Assembly: GCA_934573735.1 (NCBI GenBank)
Contig: CAKTMC010000001.1
Span: 248,001 to 312,000 of the forward strand
Source of the DNA: an uncultured Oscillospiraceae bacterium
GTDB lineage: Bacteria; Bacillota; Clostridia; Oscillospirales; Oscillospiraceae
Length of the DNA stretch: 64,000 nt
Reading direction: 5' to 3'
Below, one piece after another: positions 39,516 to 49,869 of this stretch (position 1 is its first letter; each line of letters opens with the position of its first letter). The notes beneath the pieces were generated by a model. That model was not told where the DNA came from, did not search any database, and saw only the letters and a list, made by a program, of their open reading frames with translations. Position numbers and translations under genes: made by a program.

Positions 39516-41906
39516 ATGAAAAAGCACCTGAAAATATATGCGCTCGTCCTCATGCTCTCGGCGCTGCTGCTCAGCGGCTGCTCAAACTCGGCGCAGGACG
39601 CTCCCACGCAGGAGCCGGGGCTTCCCGGCGTCACCCCCGCGCCGGAGCAGACGGAAACGCCGGAAAATATGCCGACCGTATATATAAACGAGCTTATGGC
39701 CTCAAACAAGGCCACCCTTGCCGACGACAAGGGCGAGTTTCCGGACTGGCTTGAGCTGTATAACTACGGCGCGGACACGGCGCGGCTCGGCGGCTGCACG
39801 CTGTCAATAAACGGCGACAGCGCCTCTCTGCCCGATATAAGCATAGCGCCGGGCGAATATGCGCTCATCTTCTGCGGCAGCGGCGAGCTCAGTCTTACTC
39901 TGCCCAAGGAGGGCGCGGAGATATCCGTATTCGGCAGCAAGGGCAGTCTTATAGATACCTTCAGCTACACCGCCGCCGAAAGCGATATAAGCCTTTACCG
40001 CAACGACGAGGGTGCGCTCGTCTCCTCGCAGCTTGCAACTCCCGGCTTTGAAAACAGCGACGAGGGCTTTGCCGCGTTTCAGGCCTCCCGCGTATGCGGC
40101 TCCCCGCTCGTGATAAACGAGGCGATGGTATATAACGAATGGTATCTGCGTCTCAACGGAGCGTATTACGATTGGGTGGAGCTTAAAAACGTCTCCGGTC
40201 AGGAGCTGCTGCTCAGCGACTATTACCTCTCCGACAGCGGCAAGGATCGCGCGGTGTATCAGCTCCCGGAGCAGACGCTTGCCCCCGGCGCGACCTTTAT
40301 CGTCTACTGCACCGGCAGCGCCGACGCCGGCGGCAACTGCGCCCCCTTTGCGCTCAGCGCACAGAGCGACAAGCTGCTTTTGAGCTATAAGGACGGCTCA
40401 CTCTGCGATTACACGCTCCTGCGCGGCATAAAATACGGCGGCAGCTACGGTCGTATGCCCGGTGAAAACGGCTATTTCTTCTTTGCCTCCCCTACTCCCG
40501 GCGAGGATAATTCCGGCGGCGCGCGCTGCATAGCGGCAGAGCCAACGGCAAGCGTCCGCCCCGGCGTGTATAACGACGTATCGAATATGACGCTTGAGCT
40601 GCGCGGCGGCGGGGATGTGTATTATACGCTCGACGGCAGCAACCCGAGCACAGGCTCCACGCTCTACACCGAGCCTATTCCGCTCGCTGCAACGACGATT
40701 GTCCGCGCAATAAACGTCGAGGACGGCAAGCTTCAAAGTAATTCCGCCGATTTCAGCTATATCATCAACGAAAATCACACTCTTCCCGTCACAAGCCTTG
40801 TCGCAGATCCCGATGCGCTATTCGGCGGCAACGGCATATATTCAAATCCCGTCCTGCGTGACGAGCGCGGCGGCACCGTCGCCTTCTTTGACGGCGAAAA
40901 CAGCTTCAGCATCGACTGCGGGATAAAAATACACGGCGCGACCTCGCGCTTTGCCCAGAGCAAGAAGTCGATGAAGCTTTGCTTCCGCTCCCGCTACGAG
41001 GGGGAGCTCAACTACGACCTGTTTGAAAACGGCGTGACCAGTTTCTCCTCGGTGCTGCTCCGCGCCGCACAGGAGGATACCTTCTCTACTCATATGCGCG
41101 ATATCTTCGCCCATGAGCTTGCGATAAAGTGCTTCCCCAGTCTCTTGGCGCAGGACTACAAGTACACTGTTCTGTATATCAACGGCCGCTACTGGGGCGT
41201 ATATGCCTACCGCGAGGCGCACTCCGCAAATCACTACGCCAATCACTACGGCTACGATCCCGCGACCGTGGTGCAGTATAAGGAGAGCTGGCCCTACGGC
41301 TGCGCGGTCAACGACCTCTATAACTTTATTATTTACAACAACATGGCCGACAGCGCAAACTATGAATACGTCACGGAGCATATCGACATTGACAGCGTGA
41401 TAGGCTGGTCGATAATTCAGGCGTACATGGGCAACCTCGACAACAACCCGCCAAACTTCCGTATGTACTATTCCTCGGCGGACGACAGCTCGCGCTTTGC
41501 GCTGGTTGACCTTGACCTCGGTATGTTCAAATACAGCATCATGTTTGACACCGCCTTCAATTCCGGCTATGCCTACAGCAGTATTCCATCCTCGCTGCTT
41601 GCAAATCCGCAGTTCCGTGAGCGCTTTTTGACAAAGCTCTCCGAGTGCCTCAACGGTGAAATGTCAAACGACAGCGCAAACGCCCTGCTCGATGAGCTTG
41701 CCGAGCAGATACGCCCCGAGATGGAACGCGAGTGTGAGCGCTGGGGCTACAGCGTGGCGCTCTGGGAGCGCATGGTCGGCATACTGCACGAGTATGTGAA
41801 CAACTACGGCGGCCGCGCCCGCTGCCTTGCAAACGCCGTCACCGGCTATATCAGCATGAGCGACGACGAGTGGAACGGCTACTTCGGCAGCATACCGACA
41901 GCATGA
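39516..41906 (+). CDS. CotH-type kinase lipoprotein with lamin-tail and chitobiase-like domains
   Basis: A 796-residue surface lipoprotein (LLLSGC lipobox, C22). Two lamin-tail domains lie at about 53-165 and 195-325 (INELMASNKA and INEAMVYNEW). A beta-strand domain near 355-415 with YYTLDGSNPSTGS matches the chitobiase C-terminal type. The CotH kinase fold follows: KIHGATSRFAQSKKSMKLCF (K487 the likely ATP lysine), VLYINGRYWGVYAYRE and the metal motif LVDLDLGMF. It resembles the 4238 gene only in the kinase part. GAGGT lies 8 bases before the ATG. A lone gene with its own promoter. Confidence 0.88.
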   Translation: MKKHLKIYALVLMLSALLLSGCSNSAQDAPTQEPGLPGVTPAPEQTETPENMPTVYINELMASNKATLADDKGEFPDWLELYNYGADTARLGGCTLSINGDSASLPDISIAPGEYALIFCGSGELSLTLPKEGAEISVFGSKGSLIDTFSYTAAESDISLYRNDEGALVSSQLATPGFENSDEGFAAFQASRVCGSPLVINEAMVYNEWYLRLNGAYYDWVELKNVSGQELLLSDYYLSDSGKDRAVYQLPEQTLAPGATFIVYCTGSADAGGNCAPFALSAQSDKLLLSYKDGSLCDYTLLRGIKYGGSYGRMPGENGYFFFASPTPGEDNSGGARCIAAEPTASVRPGVYNDVSNMTLELRGGGDVYYTLDGSNPSTGSTLYTEPIPLAATTIVRAINVEDGKLQSNSADFSYIINENHTLPVTSLVADPDALFGGNGIYSNPVLRDERGGTVAFFDGENSFSIDCGIKIHGATSRFAQSKKSMKLCFRSRYEGELNYDLFENGVTSFSSVLLRAAQEDTFSTHMRDIFAHELAIKCFPSLLAQDYKYTVLYINGRYWGVYAYREAHSANHYANHYGYDPATVVQYKESWPYGCAVNDLYNFIIYNNMADSANYEYVTEHIDIDSVIGWSIIQAYMGNLDNNPPNFRMYYSSADDSSRFALVDLDLGMFKYSIMFDTAFNSGYAYSSIPSSLLANPQFRERFLTKLSECLNGEMSNDSANALLDELAEQIRPEMERECERWGYSVALWERMVGILHEYVNNYGGRARCLANAVTGYISMSDDEWNGYFGSIPTA

Positions 41907-41973
41907 TATAAAATACAAAGCTTATATCCCGGGGCAGATTTTACGGGTTTGTTAAATTTGCGCCAACAGCCCT

Positions 41974-42020
41974 CAAAAGCGCCCAGAGTCATTGACTTCG
42001 GGCGCTTTTGCGACTATAAT
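41974..42020 (+). promoter_or_regulatory. ftsH promoter nested in an inverted repeat
   Basis: TTGACT (41992-41997) and TATAAT (42015-42020) are 17 bp apart. CAAAAGCGCCC (41974-41984) and GGGCGCTTTTG (42000-42010) are perfect inverted copies, so the -35 box sits in the loop and the right arm in the spacer. It may be the terminator of the CotH gene, an operator, or both. Confidence 0.7.
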
Positions 42021-42051
42021 TCTCAAAAAAATGATGTTTGGAGGATGCGTC

Positions 42052-43863
<1,812 letters not shown>

Positions 43864-43881
43864 TTTTATAAGCTTAAAATC

Positions 43882-43916
43882 AACACCGGTCGGAGCTTCC
43901 CGACCGGTGTTCGATT
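43882..43916. terminator. Bidirectional terminator after ftsH
   Basis: AACACCGGTCGG and CCGACCGGTGTT form a perfect 12-bp stem around AGCTTC, followed by CGATTTATTTT. It also serves the convergent SDR gene. Confidence 0.9.
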
Positions 43917-44707
43917 TATTTTGCGTATATTTTCCCGACGAGCCAGTTTGAGGTCTGCCGGGGCAGAAGCTTTACCAGTACGGCTGCTCCCTTGTAGGCA
44001 GCGCCCATTGCAACGAGCGGACGCGAGCTCTTTTTAAGCGCGTATTTTGCCACAAAGCGCCCCGCATACTCCACGCTCATGCCCGTGCGCTCGTCATGCT
44101 CCATCACGGCGACGGAGCGCTCTATGCGCCCGGAGTAGACATCGTCGCCCGCACCGGACTTTCTGCGCGCATCGGTAAAGCCCGAGGCTATATCCCCCGG
44201 CATGATGGCGCAGACGCTTATATTAAAGGGCTTCACCTCGTTTTGCAGCGCCAGAACATAGGCGATTATCGCCGCCTTGCTGACCGAGTACCAAAGCTGG
44301 AAGGGTATCGGGCATATACCGGCGATGCTGCTCATGCAGACTATGCGCCCACCGCCCTGTGCGCGCATATGCGGCAGCACCGCACGGGTGACATTGTCGG
44401 TTCCGAATACGTTGAGCTCAAGCTGGGCATGCGAGTCGCGCGTATCGGTAAGCTCCGCCGCACCGGAAATGCCGAAGCCCGCGTTGTTGACCAGTATATC
44501 TATCCGTCCCTCGCGTGAAATGACCTCGTTGACTGCGGCGCGCACCTGCGCTTCGTCCGTCACATCGGCGCTGATATGTATAATACCCTCCGAGGGCTTC
44601 TCGCGGCGCGACAGCTCATATACAGTGCAGCCCGAGGTGCGAAGCTCGGCGGCGGTGCAGCGTCCTATGCCGCCGCTGCCCCCGGTTACGATTGCAACTT
44701 TTTTCAT
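43916..44707 (-). CDS. Short-chain dehydrogenase/reductase (SDR)
   Basis: A 263-residue NAD(P)-dependent oxidoreductase: cofactor loop TGGSGGIGR, NNAG, catalytic serine in MSSIAG and the YSVSK active-site tyrosine and lysine. A C-terminal extension with hydrophobic stretches suggests membrane association. AGGAG precedes the ATG. It is the last gene of a three-gene unit with a phosphoesterase and the ParB-BMP protein. Substrate unknown. Confidence 0.92.
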   Translation of the reverse strand: MKKVAIVTGGSGGIGRCTAAELRTSGCTVYELSRREKPSEGIIHISADVTDEAQVRAAVNEVISREGRIDILVNNAGFGISGAAELTDTRDSHAQLELNVFGTDNVTRAVLPHMRAQGGGRIVCMSSIAGICPIPFQLWYSVSKAAIIAYVLALQNEVKPFNISVCAIMPGDIASGFTDARRKSGAGDDVYSGRIERSVAVMEHDERTGMSVEYAGRFVAKYALKKSSRPLVAMGAAYKGAAVLVKLLPRQTSNWLVGKIYAK

Positions 44708-44725
44708 AATGACTCTCCTGACCGT

Positions 44726-45316
44726 TCAGATTTCCAATATATATTTATCCCATGCGTTTATGACCGTGGTTTCGCCGCGCTGTAGGGTGCGGGGAATATT
44801 GGAGCCATAATTCATGTGGACATGACCGTGAACATGGTACTTAGGCTTATATCTGTCCATAAAGGCGTTGAAGCACTCAAAGCCGCGGTGCGCAAAATCC
44901 TCCGCGTCTCCCCAGCCGGCGGCAGGCGCATGACTCAACAGTATATCCACGCCGCCCGCCTTATATATCTTCCGCCCGACCCGGCGCAGACGGCGCTCCA
45001 TCTGCCTCTCGGAATACTGGTGCGGCCCGCGGTTATACACGGGGCAGCCGCCCATACCGAGGATGCGCAGTCCGTTGACCGTCACAAGCTTATCCTCGAT
45101 GCAGTCGCAGCCCTCCGGCGGGTTCTTTTCGTAGCGCCCGTCGTGGTTGCCGCAGACGTAGAGCACCGGCGCGCGCCCCATCGTGACCAGAAAGCTCAGA
45201 TACTCGGGCTTGAGGTCGCCGCAGGAGAGTATAAGGTCGATGCCGTCAAGCTTTCCGGGCTTATAATAATCCCAGAGAAAGCTGTTTTCATGGTCTGACA
45301 CTAAGAGAAGCTTCAT
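44726..45316 (-). CDS. Calcineurin-like metallophosphoesterase
   Basis: A 196-residue enzyme with metal motifs VSDHE at the start, SCGDLK, VCGNHDGR, LSHAPAAGW and HGHVHMNY. The motif order is that of class III phosphodiesterases; the first motif is SDHE rather than the usual GDxH. The ATG overlaps the stop of the ParB-BMP gene by 4 bp with GGGGGAGG upstream. Substrate unknown. Confidence 0.9.
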   Translation of the reverse strand: MKLLLVSDHENSFLWDYYKPGKLDGIDLILSCGDLKPEYLSFLVTMGRAPVLYVCGNHDGRYEKNPPEGCDCIEDKLVTVNGLRILGMGGCPVYNRGPHQYSERQMERRLRRVGRKIYKAGGVDILLSHAPAAGWGDAEDFAHRGFECFNAFMDRYKPKYHVHGHVHMNYGSNIPRTLQRGETTVINAWDKYILEI

Positions 45317-47268
45317 ATCTGTACCTCCCCCTTGTCGGGAATTATCCAGTCTCGATACACGCCCAGCAGCCGCACCAGCGACTGCGCCATCGGCAGCAGC
45401 TCGTCAAAGTCCGGTATGTGCCCCTCAACACAGCCACAGAGCCAGTCCATGTGCAAAAGCTCGTCCGGCGAGAGCCAGTGTGTCCCGTCATTGATGACCT
45501 CGCCGCTCTGCGCGATGATTTTTCGGTGGAAGGGCATTATAAGTCCGGTCGAGATGCCGCGCTTTAGTATATCCGCAAGCTCAACGATGCTGTCCGGGGC
45601 GTTTTCCGTCAGGCGTATGTCGATAACGCCGCTGCTCATGCCCCACCAGTAGTTCACGGCCTTGCCGCTGTTTTTATAGCTGAGCTCATCCCAGCCGCCG
45701 CTGAAAATATTCTCTATTATATGCACATACATCTCGCCCCAGTCCCAGAAGGGTGAGCCTATCGGAATGAGCCTGTCGCCCTCGACGCGGCAGAGGCCCC
45801 ATGTGTCCTGCGGCTGCTCCGGGCTCGGCATATCCCGGTTTGATATCATGTCCACGCCCAGAGCCTTTAGCTCGCCTATGGGGTCTGTGGACACGCTCGA
45901 CCAGCGAAGGCATATCTTCACCTCGGGATTTGTGAGCATTGCGCCCAGCGCGAAGGCGTTTATCCCCGCCGGAACGCCGTAGATGGGGCTGCTTGCGATA
46001 TAGCCTATTTTGCCTGTGCGCGTCATTGCTCCCGCGACCGCGCCGGAGATGAACTTGCCCTCATATACGCGGCTGTAATAGGTTCTTACTCCGGGGAAGG
46101 GCATGGACACGGAGCAATTTAGTATCTTCAAGCCCGGATGCTTTACCGCCGCCTTGCGGCAGGCGGAGATGAGGTGCGGCGTGGTTGCAAATACCACCTG
46201 CGCGCCCTCGGCTGCGGCCTCGTCAATGAGCGTATCGGCGTCGTGCTCCTCGTCGGCGTTATATACATGGGTCGTGACCTTGCCGGGCATCTGCTGCTCG
46301 AGATATTGCCGTCCCCGCTCGTGCGACATTATCCATGCGCTTTCCTCCGGCGGCAGCTCGTTTATAAAGGCGATATTCAGGTGACTCGGCAGTCTTATGC
46401 TGTCCATAAGCTTGGAGAGCATACCCTTGCTTTCCACCGTGCTCTCGGTGTTGACCGCAATGGGCACAGGCTTTGTCTGCACCTCTACCTCCGGCCATAT
46501 ACCGGCTATCGAGCGCTCAAGCTCGGTCTGCGTCATCGCCTTGAGCTCGTCAAAGCTGAATATCTGCAAAAATATCAGCAGCGCGTCGCCTATCGTCTCG
46601 GGTATGCGGCTTCCCTTGCGCTTTTCGAGCGCTCTGCGGAAGGCAAAGTACGCCGCAACGAAGCTGCGCCGCTCCGTCTCCGTCCAGATATGATCCGCAT
46701 CAAAGCCCAGCGCAGCCTGAAGCTTAACATATGAGCCGAGACGGCTGAAGGATAGAATATACAGGCGGCTGAGCTGATAGAATTTCATGAATTCATAGTA
46801 AAGCCTGACCTCCTGCTCCTCGGACCACGCGGGAATTATCCTCGTGACGACGGCGGGCACGCTCGGCGCGCCAAAGCTTTTCATAACGCTTACGCGCTTG
46901 TTGCCCTCCTGCACATAGAAGCGCCCCATGTACTCATAGCAGCGTATCGGCTCGTGTATGCCCTCGTCGCTGAGATTGGCCTCGCAGAGATTTATCCACT
47001 TCTGCGCAAACTCCGTCCCCTCGCTGAGCAGCGGCATAAAGTTTGCCGCAAATGCGCTCTGGCGGCCGCCGGTTTTCGTGCCGACAATGTGCTCGGTCGG
47101 GATATTTATCGTTCCGAGCTCGACCCGCCCCGCCGCCATCGACTCGTCAAAAATATCGTCGAGAACCTGCGGATACGGGTAGCGCCCCTGAATAAGACAT
47201 TCCTTGCGGCATTTTTGCCCCGCCTTGAGCGCCGCAGAATATTGATTTATGGCCTCCTGTCTGCTCAT
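45313..47268 (-). CDS. ParB-like/BMP-family ligand-binding fusion protein, cytoplasmic
   Basis: A 651-residue protein with no signal peptide or membrane helix. An N-terminal region holds a ParB/sulfiredoxin-like segment (YMGRFYVQEGNKRVSVMKSF, near residues 112-131). After a helical middle part (about 200-260), a BMP/PBP1-type receptor domain runs from about residue 295: LNIAFINELPPEES, a DADTLIDEAAAEGAQVVFATTP segment, GKIGYIASSPIYGVPAGINAFALGA. BMP receptors are normally exported lipoproteins for nucleosides. A cytoplasmic form suggests a ligand sensor. GGGAGGAG precedes the ATG; it heads the operon with phosphoesterase and SDR. Confidence 0.82.
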   Translation of the reverse strand: MSRQEAINQYSAALKAGQKCRKECLIQGRYPYPQVLDDIFDESMAAGRVELGTINIPTEHIVGTKTGGRQSAFAANFMPLLSEGTEFAQKWINLCEANLSDEGIHEPIRCYEYMGRFYVQEGNKRVSVMKSFGAPSVPAVVTRIIPAWSEEQEVRLYYEFMKFYQLSRLYILSFSRLGSYVKLQAALGFDADHIWTETERRSFVAAYFAFRRALEKRKGSRIPETIGDALLIFLQIFSFDELKAMTQTELERSIAGIWPEVEVQTKPVPIAVNTESTVESKGMLSKLMDSIRLPSHLNIAFINELPPEESAWIMSHERGRQYLEQQMPGKVTTHVYNADEEHDADTLIDEAAAEGAQVVFATTPHLISACRKAAVKHPGLKILNCSVSMPFPGVRTYYSRVYEGKFISGAVAGAMTRTGKIGYIASSPIYGVPAGINAFALGAMLTNPEVKICLRWSSVSTDPIGELKALGVDMISNRDMPSPEQPQDTWGLCRVEGDRLIPIGSPFWDWGEMYVHIIENIFSGGWDELSYKNSGKAVNYWWGMSSGVIDIRLTENAPDSIVELADILKRGISTGLIMPFHRKIIAQSGEVINDGTHWLSPDELLHMDWLCGCVEGHIPDFDELLPMAQSLVRLLGVYRDWIIPDKGEVQI

Positions 47269-47374
47269 ATGCTCTCCTCCCGGCAGAAAGTCATTGCTTT
47301 CGCCTTGCTAAGCTATAGTTTTACTATTATTTTCCCCGAAATGCAAGGGATTTTTTTCGCATCTTCATGGGCTG

Positions 47375-47533
47375 CCATCGCTTGACAGGAGCAAACGCGG
47401 GTTTGACGGCGATGGATTTTCGAGTGATTTTTGTTTTTTGAGATGCAGGCGGGCTGTCGCCCGCCAAGGCGAAAAGGGTAAAAAGCGCCGAAAAGGCGCG
47501 CTGTCAGGCGTGTCTGCCCCTGTCAAGCGATGG
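47375..47533. mobile_element. 159-bp element with perfect 15-bp terminal inverted repeats
   Basis: CCATCGCTTGACAGG (47375-47389) is the exact reverse complement of 47519-47533. A GGCGGGC-TGTC-GCCCGCC hairpin (47448-47465) lies at the centre, and a smaller AGCGCC/GGCGCGCT hairpin follows. There is no open frame of note. This fits a miniature inverted-repeat element or a structured RNA with closing stem, bubble and apical hairpin. No clear target duplication flanks it. The remainder of 47269-47570 shows no gene. Confidence 0.7.
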
Positions 47534-47570
47534 TATATATGAAAATTTACGTCACATTCATTTTTTCCTG

Positions 47571-47599
47571 TTGCATGAAGCCCATAAAAATGTTATGGT
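47571..47599 (+). promoter_or_regulatory. Promoter of the P-loop/Nif11-like pair
   Basis: TTGCAT (47571-47576) and TATGGT (47594-47599), 17 bp apart. Confidence 0.5.
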
Positions 47600-47632
47600 A
47601 TAGATACCAAATAGAAATGGAGCGTGATCAAC

Positions 47633-48046
47633 TTGGTTAAGATCATCATGGGTCTGAAAGGATCCGGCAAGACCAAAAAGCTGGTAGAGCTTGTCCGCGG
47701 CGCTGTCGCAAACGGAGACGGCGACGTTGTTTGTATTGAAAAAGAGCGTAAGCTCACATATGACATTCCCTATCAGGCCCGTCTTATCGACGCGGCAGCA
47801 TACGACATCGGCAGCTATGAATTCTTCAAGGGCTTTATCAGCGGTATGCACGCAGGCAACTATGATATTACCCATTTTTATATAGATAACTTCTTCAAGC
47901 TCGTTGAGGATCTGTCCGAGGAGTCATTTGCGCAGTTTATCGCATGGCTGGACAAGTTTGCAAAGCAGGAAAAGATCGAGTTTGTGCTCAGCTGCTCGGC
48001 AGATCCCGCAAACGCCCCCGAGAGCGTCAAAAAGTTCCTTATCTGA
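47633..48046 (+). CDS. Small P-loop ATPase-like protein
   Basis: A 137-residue soluble protein beginning MVKIIMGLKGSGKTKKL, a Walker A loop right at the N-terminus. A possible Walker B is ITHFYIDNFFK near residue 80, and EFVLSCSAD near residue 120 resembles a sensor strand. Start TTG 47633 is chosen because GGAGCGTGATC lies upstream with 10-base spacing; the GTG at 47624 would overlap that site. I do not recognise the family. It precedes a Nif11-like gene by 3 bp. Confidence 0.78.
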   Translation: MVKIIMGLKGSGKTKKLVELVRGAVANGDGDVVCIEKERKLTYDIPYQARLIDAAAYDIGSYEFFKGFISGMHAGNYDITHFYIDNFFKLVEDLSEESFAQFIAWLDKFAKQEKIEFVLSCSADPANAPESVKKFLI

Positions 48047-48049
48047 GCT

Positions 48050-48361
48050 ATGGCTAAGGAAAACGTCATAAAGTTCTTTGCGCTGTGCGACGAGGACGAG
48101 GCACTGCGCGAGAAGATCAGGCTGGCGGAGGAGTATTATCCCGGCAGTCTGGAGCTTCGTGAGCCTCTTGTCGAGGCTGTGTTGCTCCCCATCGCGGAGG
48201 AGCTTGAGCTTCCCTTCACCGTGGGTGAGCTTCGCGCATACGAGACAAAGCTGAAGCTTGAGCGTCAGGCCAAGGAGGAAGTCGGTGAATTTTCCTATTG
48301 GCTGCTTGACCACGGCTGGTCAAACGACGAGGCCAGCTTCTGCCCCGGCGAAAACAAGTGA
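48050..48361 (+). CDS. Small acidic protein, Nif11-like
   Basis: A 103-residue protein. The segment VIKFFALCDEDEALREKIRLAEEYYPG, split around two helices, and PFTVGELRAYE resemble the Nif11 domain, which occurs in nitrogen-fixation loci and as peptide leaders. No double-glycine leader end or core peptide is visible, so a natural-product role is not supported. It follows the P-loop gene by 3 bp without a strong ribosome site of its own, so translation is probably coupled. It is tentatively assigned. Confidence 0.65.
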   Translation: MAKENVIKFFALCDEDEALREKIRLAEEYYPGSLELREPLVEAVLLPIAEELELPFTVGELRAYETKLKLERQAKEEVGEFSYWLLDHGWSNDEASFCPGENK

Positions 48362-48400
48362 TATATAAAGTGATATATAATATATATATAATATATAACG

Positions 48401-48432
48401 AGAGCCTGACGAATTTAGTCAGGCTCTTAATA
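48401..48432. terminator. Bidirectional terminator
   Basis: AGAGCCTGAC and GTCAGGCTCT form a perfect 10-bp stem with a 7-base loop. AT-rich runs lie on both sides. Confidence 0.85.
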
Positions 48433-48442
48433 TATTATATTA

Positions 48443-49048
48443 TTATCTGTCCGAGCTTATCTCGAGTCCTCCGAGGAGAGCGGCGAGATCTTCATTTTCC
48501 TGAAGCTCGTCGAGAGTATCGTCGTTGCCCGCCGCCTTTATCACCGTCACGAGCAGATAGCTGCAATCATCGTCCGGGATGGGGAAGCACATGCATATGC
48601 AGTCGCCGTCAACGTATCTGATGCCGCGGTGAACGCCGAAGACGACCTCTCCGTAGCCGCTGAACTTGGCGCGTGCGGCCTCGCTCATGGCGGCAAAGTC
48701 CTCGCCGGGATAGTATCCGGCGTATTCAAGCTGGGCGGTGAAGTCCTCACCGTACACGACGGCAACATGGGAGTCGCTGGAGTATGCGGGGAAGCCATCC
48801 TCCACGACGGCAAAGCCGAAGCGTGCCGGGTCGTAATTTATCCCGACTTCGATGGTTGCGGCGTCCTTATAGCCGGAAACAAAGCTGTAGCTGCCGGTTT
48901 TCAGCTCAGCGGCCGGGGCGGACTTTTTTGCAGCGGCGGGAGCGGCCTTTGCGTCAGAGCAGCTCTCCGGCTTTTTGCGCACTGCAAGCAGCACGGCGGC
49001 GGCAGCGGCGGCAAGTCCTACGGGCGCGATTATCTGCCATTTTTTCAT
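48443..49048 (-). CDS. Hypothetical membrane-anchored exported protein
   Basis: A 201-residue protein with one N-terminal membrane helix (about 5-24), an Ala/Lys-rich linker to residue 50, and a globular outer domain with strands such as GSYSFVSGYKDAATIEVGI and GIRYVDGDCICMCFPI. I do not recognise the family. GGAGG precedes the ATG. It is a single gene convergent with the P-loop pair. Confidence 0.75.
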   Translation of the reverse strand: MKKWQIIAPVGLAAAAAAVLLAVRKKPESCSDAKAAPAAAKKSAPAAELKTGSYSFVSGYKDAATIEVGINYDPARFGFAVVEDGFPAYSSDSHVAVVYGEDFTAQLEYAGYYPGEDFAAMSEAARAKFSGYGEVVFGVHRGIRYVDGDCICMCFPIPDDDCSYLLVTVIKAAGNDDTLDELQENEDLAALLGGLEISSDR

Positions 49049-49155
49049 GAGACACCTCCAAGTATTTTATGGTGTTTATAATAGTTATGCTTATTTTATC
49101 GCAGACCCGCCCTCAAGTCAAGAATTTGGATATAGCGGGTAGCATATTGCGCGTC

Positions 49156-49195
49156 AAAAGCCCCTGCCGCTTATTTTCTAAACAGCAGGGGCTTT
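49156..49195 (-). terminator. Terminator of the ECF S-component gene
   Basis: AAAAGCCCCTGC and GCAGGGGCTTT pair around a 16-base loop; on the minus strand TTTTGA follows. Confidence 0.75.
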
Positions 49196-49253
49196 GTCTG
49201 ACCTATTTAATCGGCGCTTATTTTAATAATATTCTTAATTTTCCGCGCTACTA

Positions 49254-49775
49254 TCAGCTAAGCATACCGAAGCGCTTTTCGTAAAGCTCGGCAAGCTTGC
49301 ACTTCCAACAGAGGAGCGGAGCGGCGATTGCGCCGAGTGCGGCCTGAGCTATCTGGAAGGGGAGCTTGAGCACGGCATACTCGGGAGTGCTGTATATAAA
49401 GGCACGGCCGAGAGTGTAGCCGACGACCATTATCACCGCGCCGAGAATAACGCCGATGACGGAGCCGGACTCGCGGCTCTTGCCGAGACGGCGCGTTGCA
49501 AGGGAGATGACGACTGCCTGAAGACCGTGCGTGACGAGAGAGACGAACATCGGAGTCGGATAGAATATCATATCGCCGATGAACGCGCCCACGCCGCCTA
49601 CCATGAAGGCGCAGAAGGGGTCGAGCAGTATTGCCGCCGTGCAGATTACTATGTCGTTGAGATACATATGTCCGCCGGGAACCGGAACGCCGAAGGAGCT
49701 TAAAACGATATTGAACGCCATCAAAACGGCGGTCACGGCGATGCGCTTTGCCTGATGCTGGGTCTTTTTATTCAT
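49254..49775 (-). CDS. ECF transporter S-component
   Basis: A 173-residue protein with five or six helices and a basic N-terminus. FGVPVPGGHMYLNDIVICTAAILLDPFCAF followed by GGVGAFIGDMIFYPTPMFV (GDM and YP motifs) is characteristic of ECF substrate-binding subunits. The vitamin is uncertain. A divergent MocR/PdxR-type regulator 95 bp away makes a B6 vitamer plausible, by analogy with known PdxR-controlled transporters. GAGGAAAG precedes the ATG. Confidence 0.85.
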   Translation of the reverse strand: MNKKTQHQAKRIAVTAVLMAFNIVLSSFGVPVPGGHMYLNDIVICTAAILLDPFCAFMVGGVGAFIGDMIFYPTPMFVSLVTHGLQAVVISLATRRLGKSRESGSVIGVILGAVIMVVGYTLGRAFIYSTPEYAVLKLPFQIAQAALGAIAAPLLCWKCKLAELYEKRFGMLS

Positions 49776-49869
49776 GTCTTCTTTCCTCGCTTGACTTTTG
49801 ATTTAGCATATTATATTATCTTTTTGGTATTGTTAATATTGTCAGTTGAGGAGAATTTTATAAGACCAG

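Noticed and set aside
48050..48361. RiPP precursor peptide
   Set aside because: Nif11 similarity alone is weak; no leader cleavage motif, core peptide or modifying enzyme is nearby.
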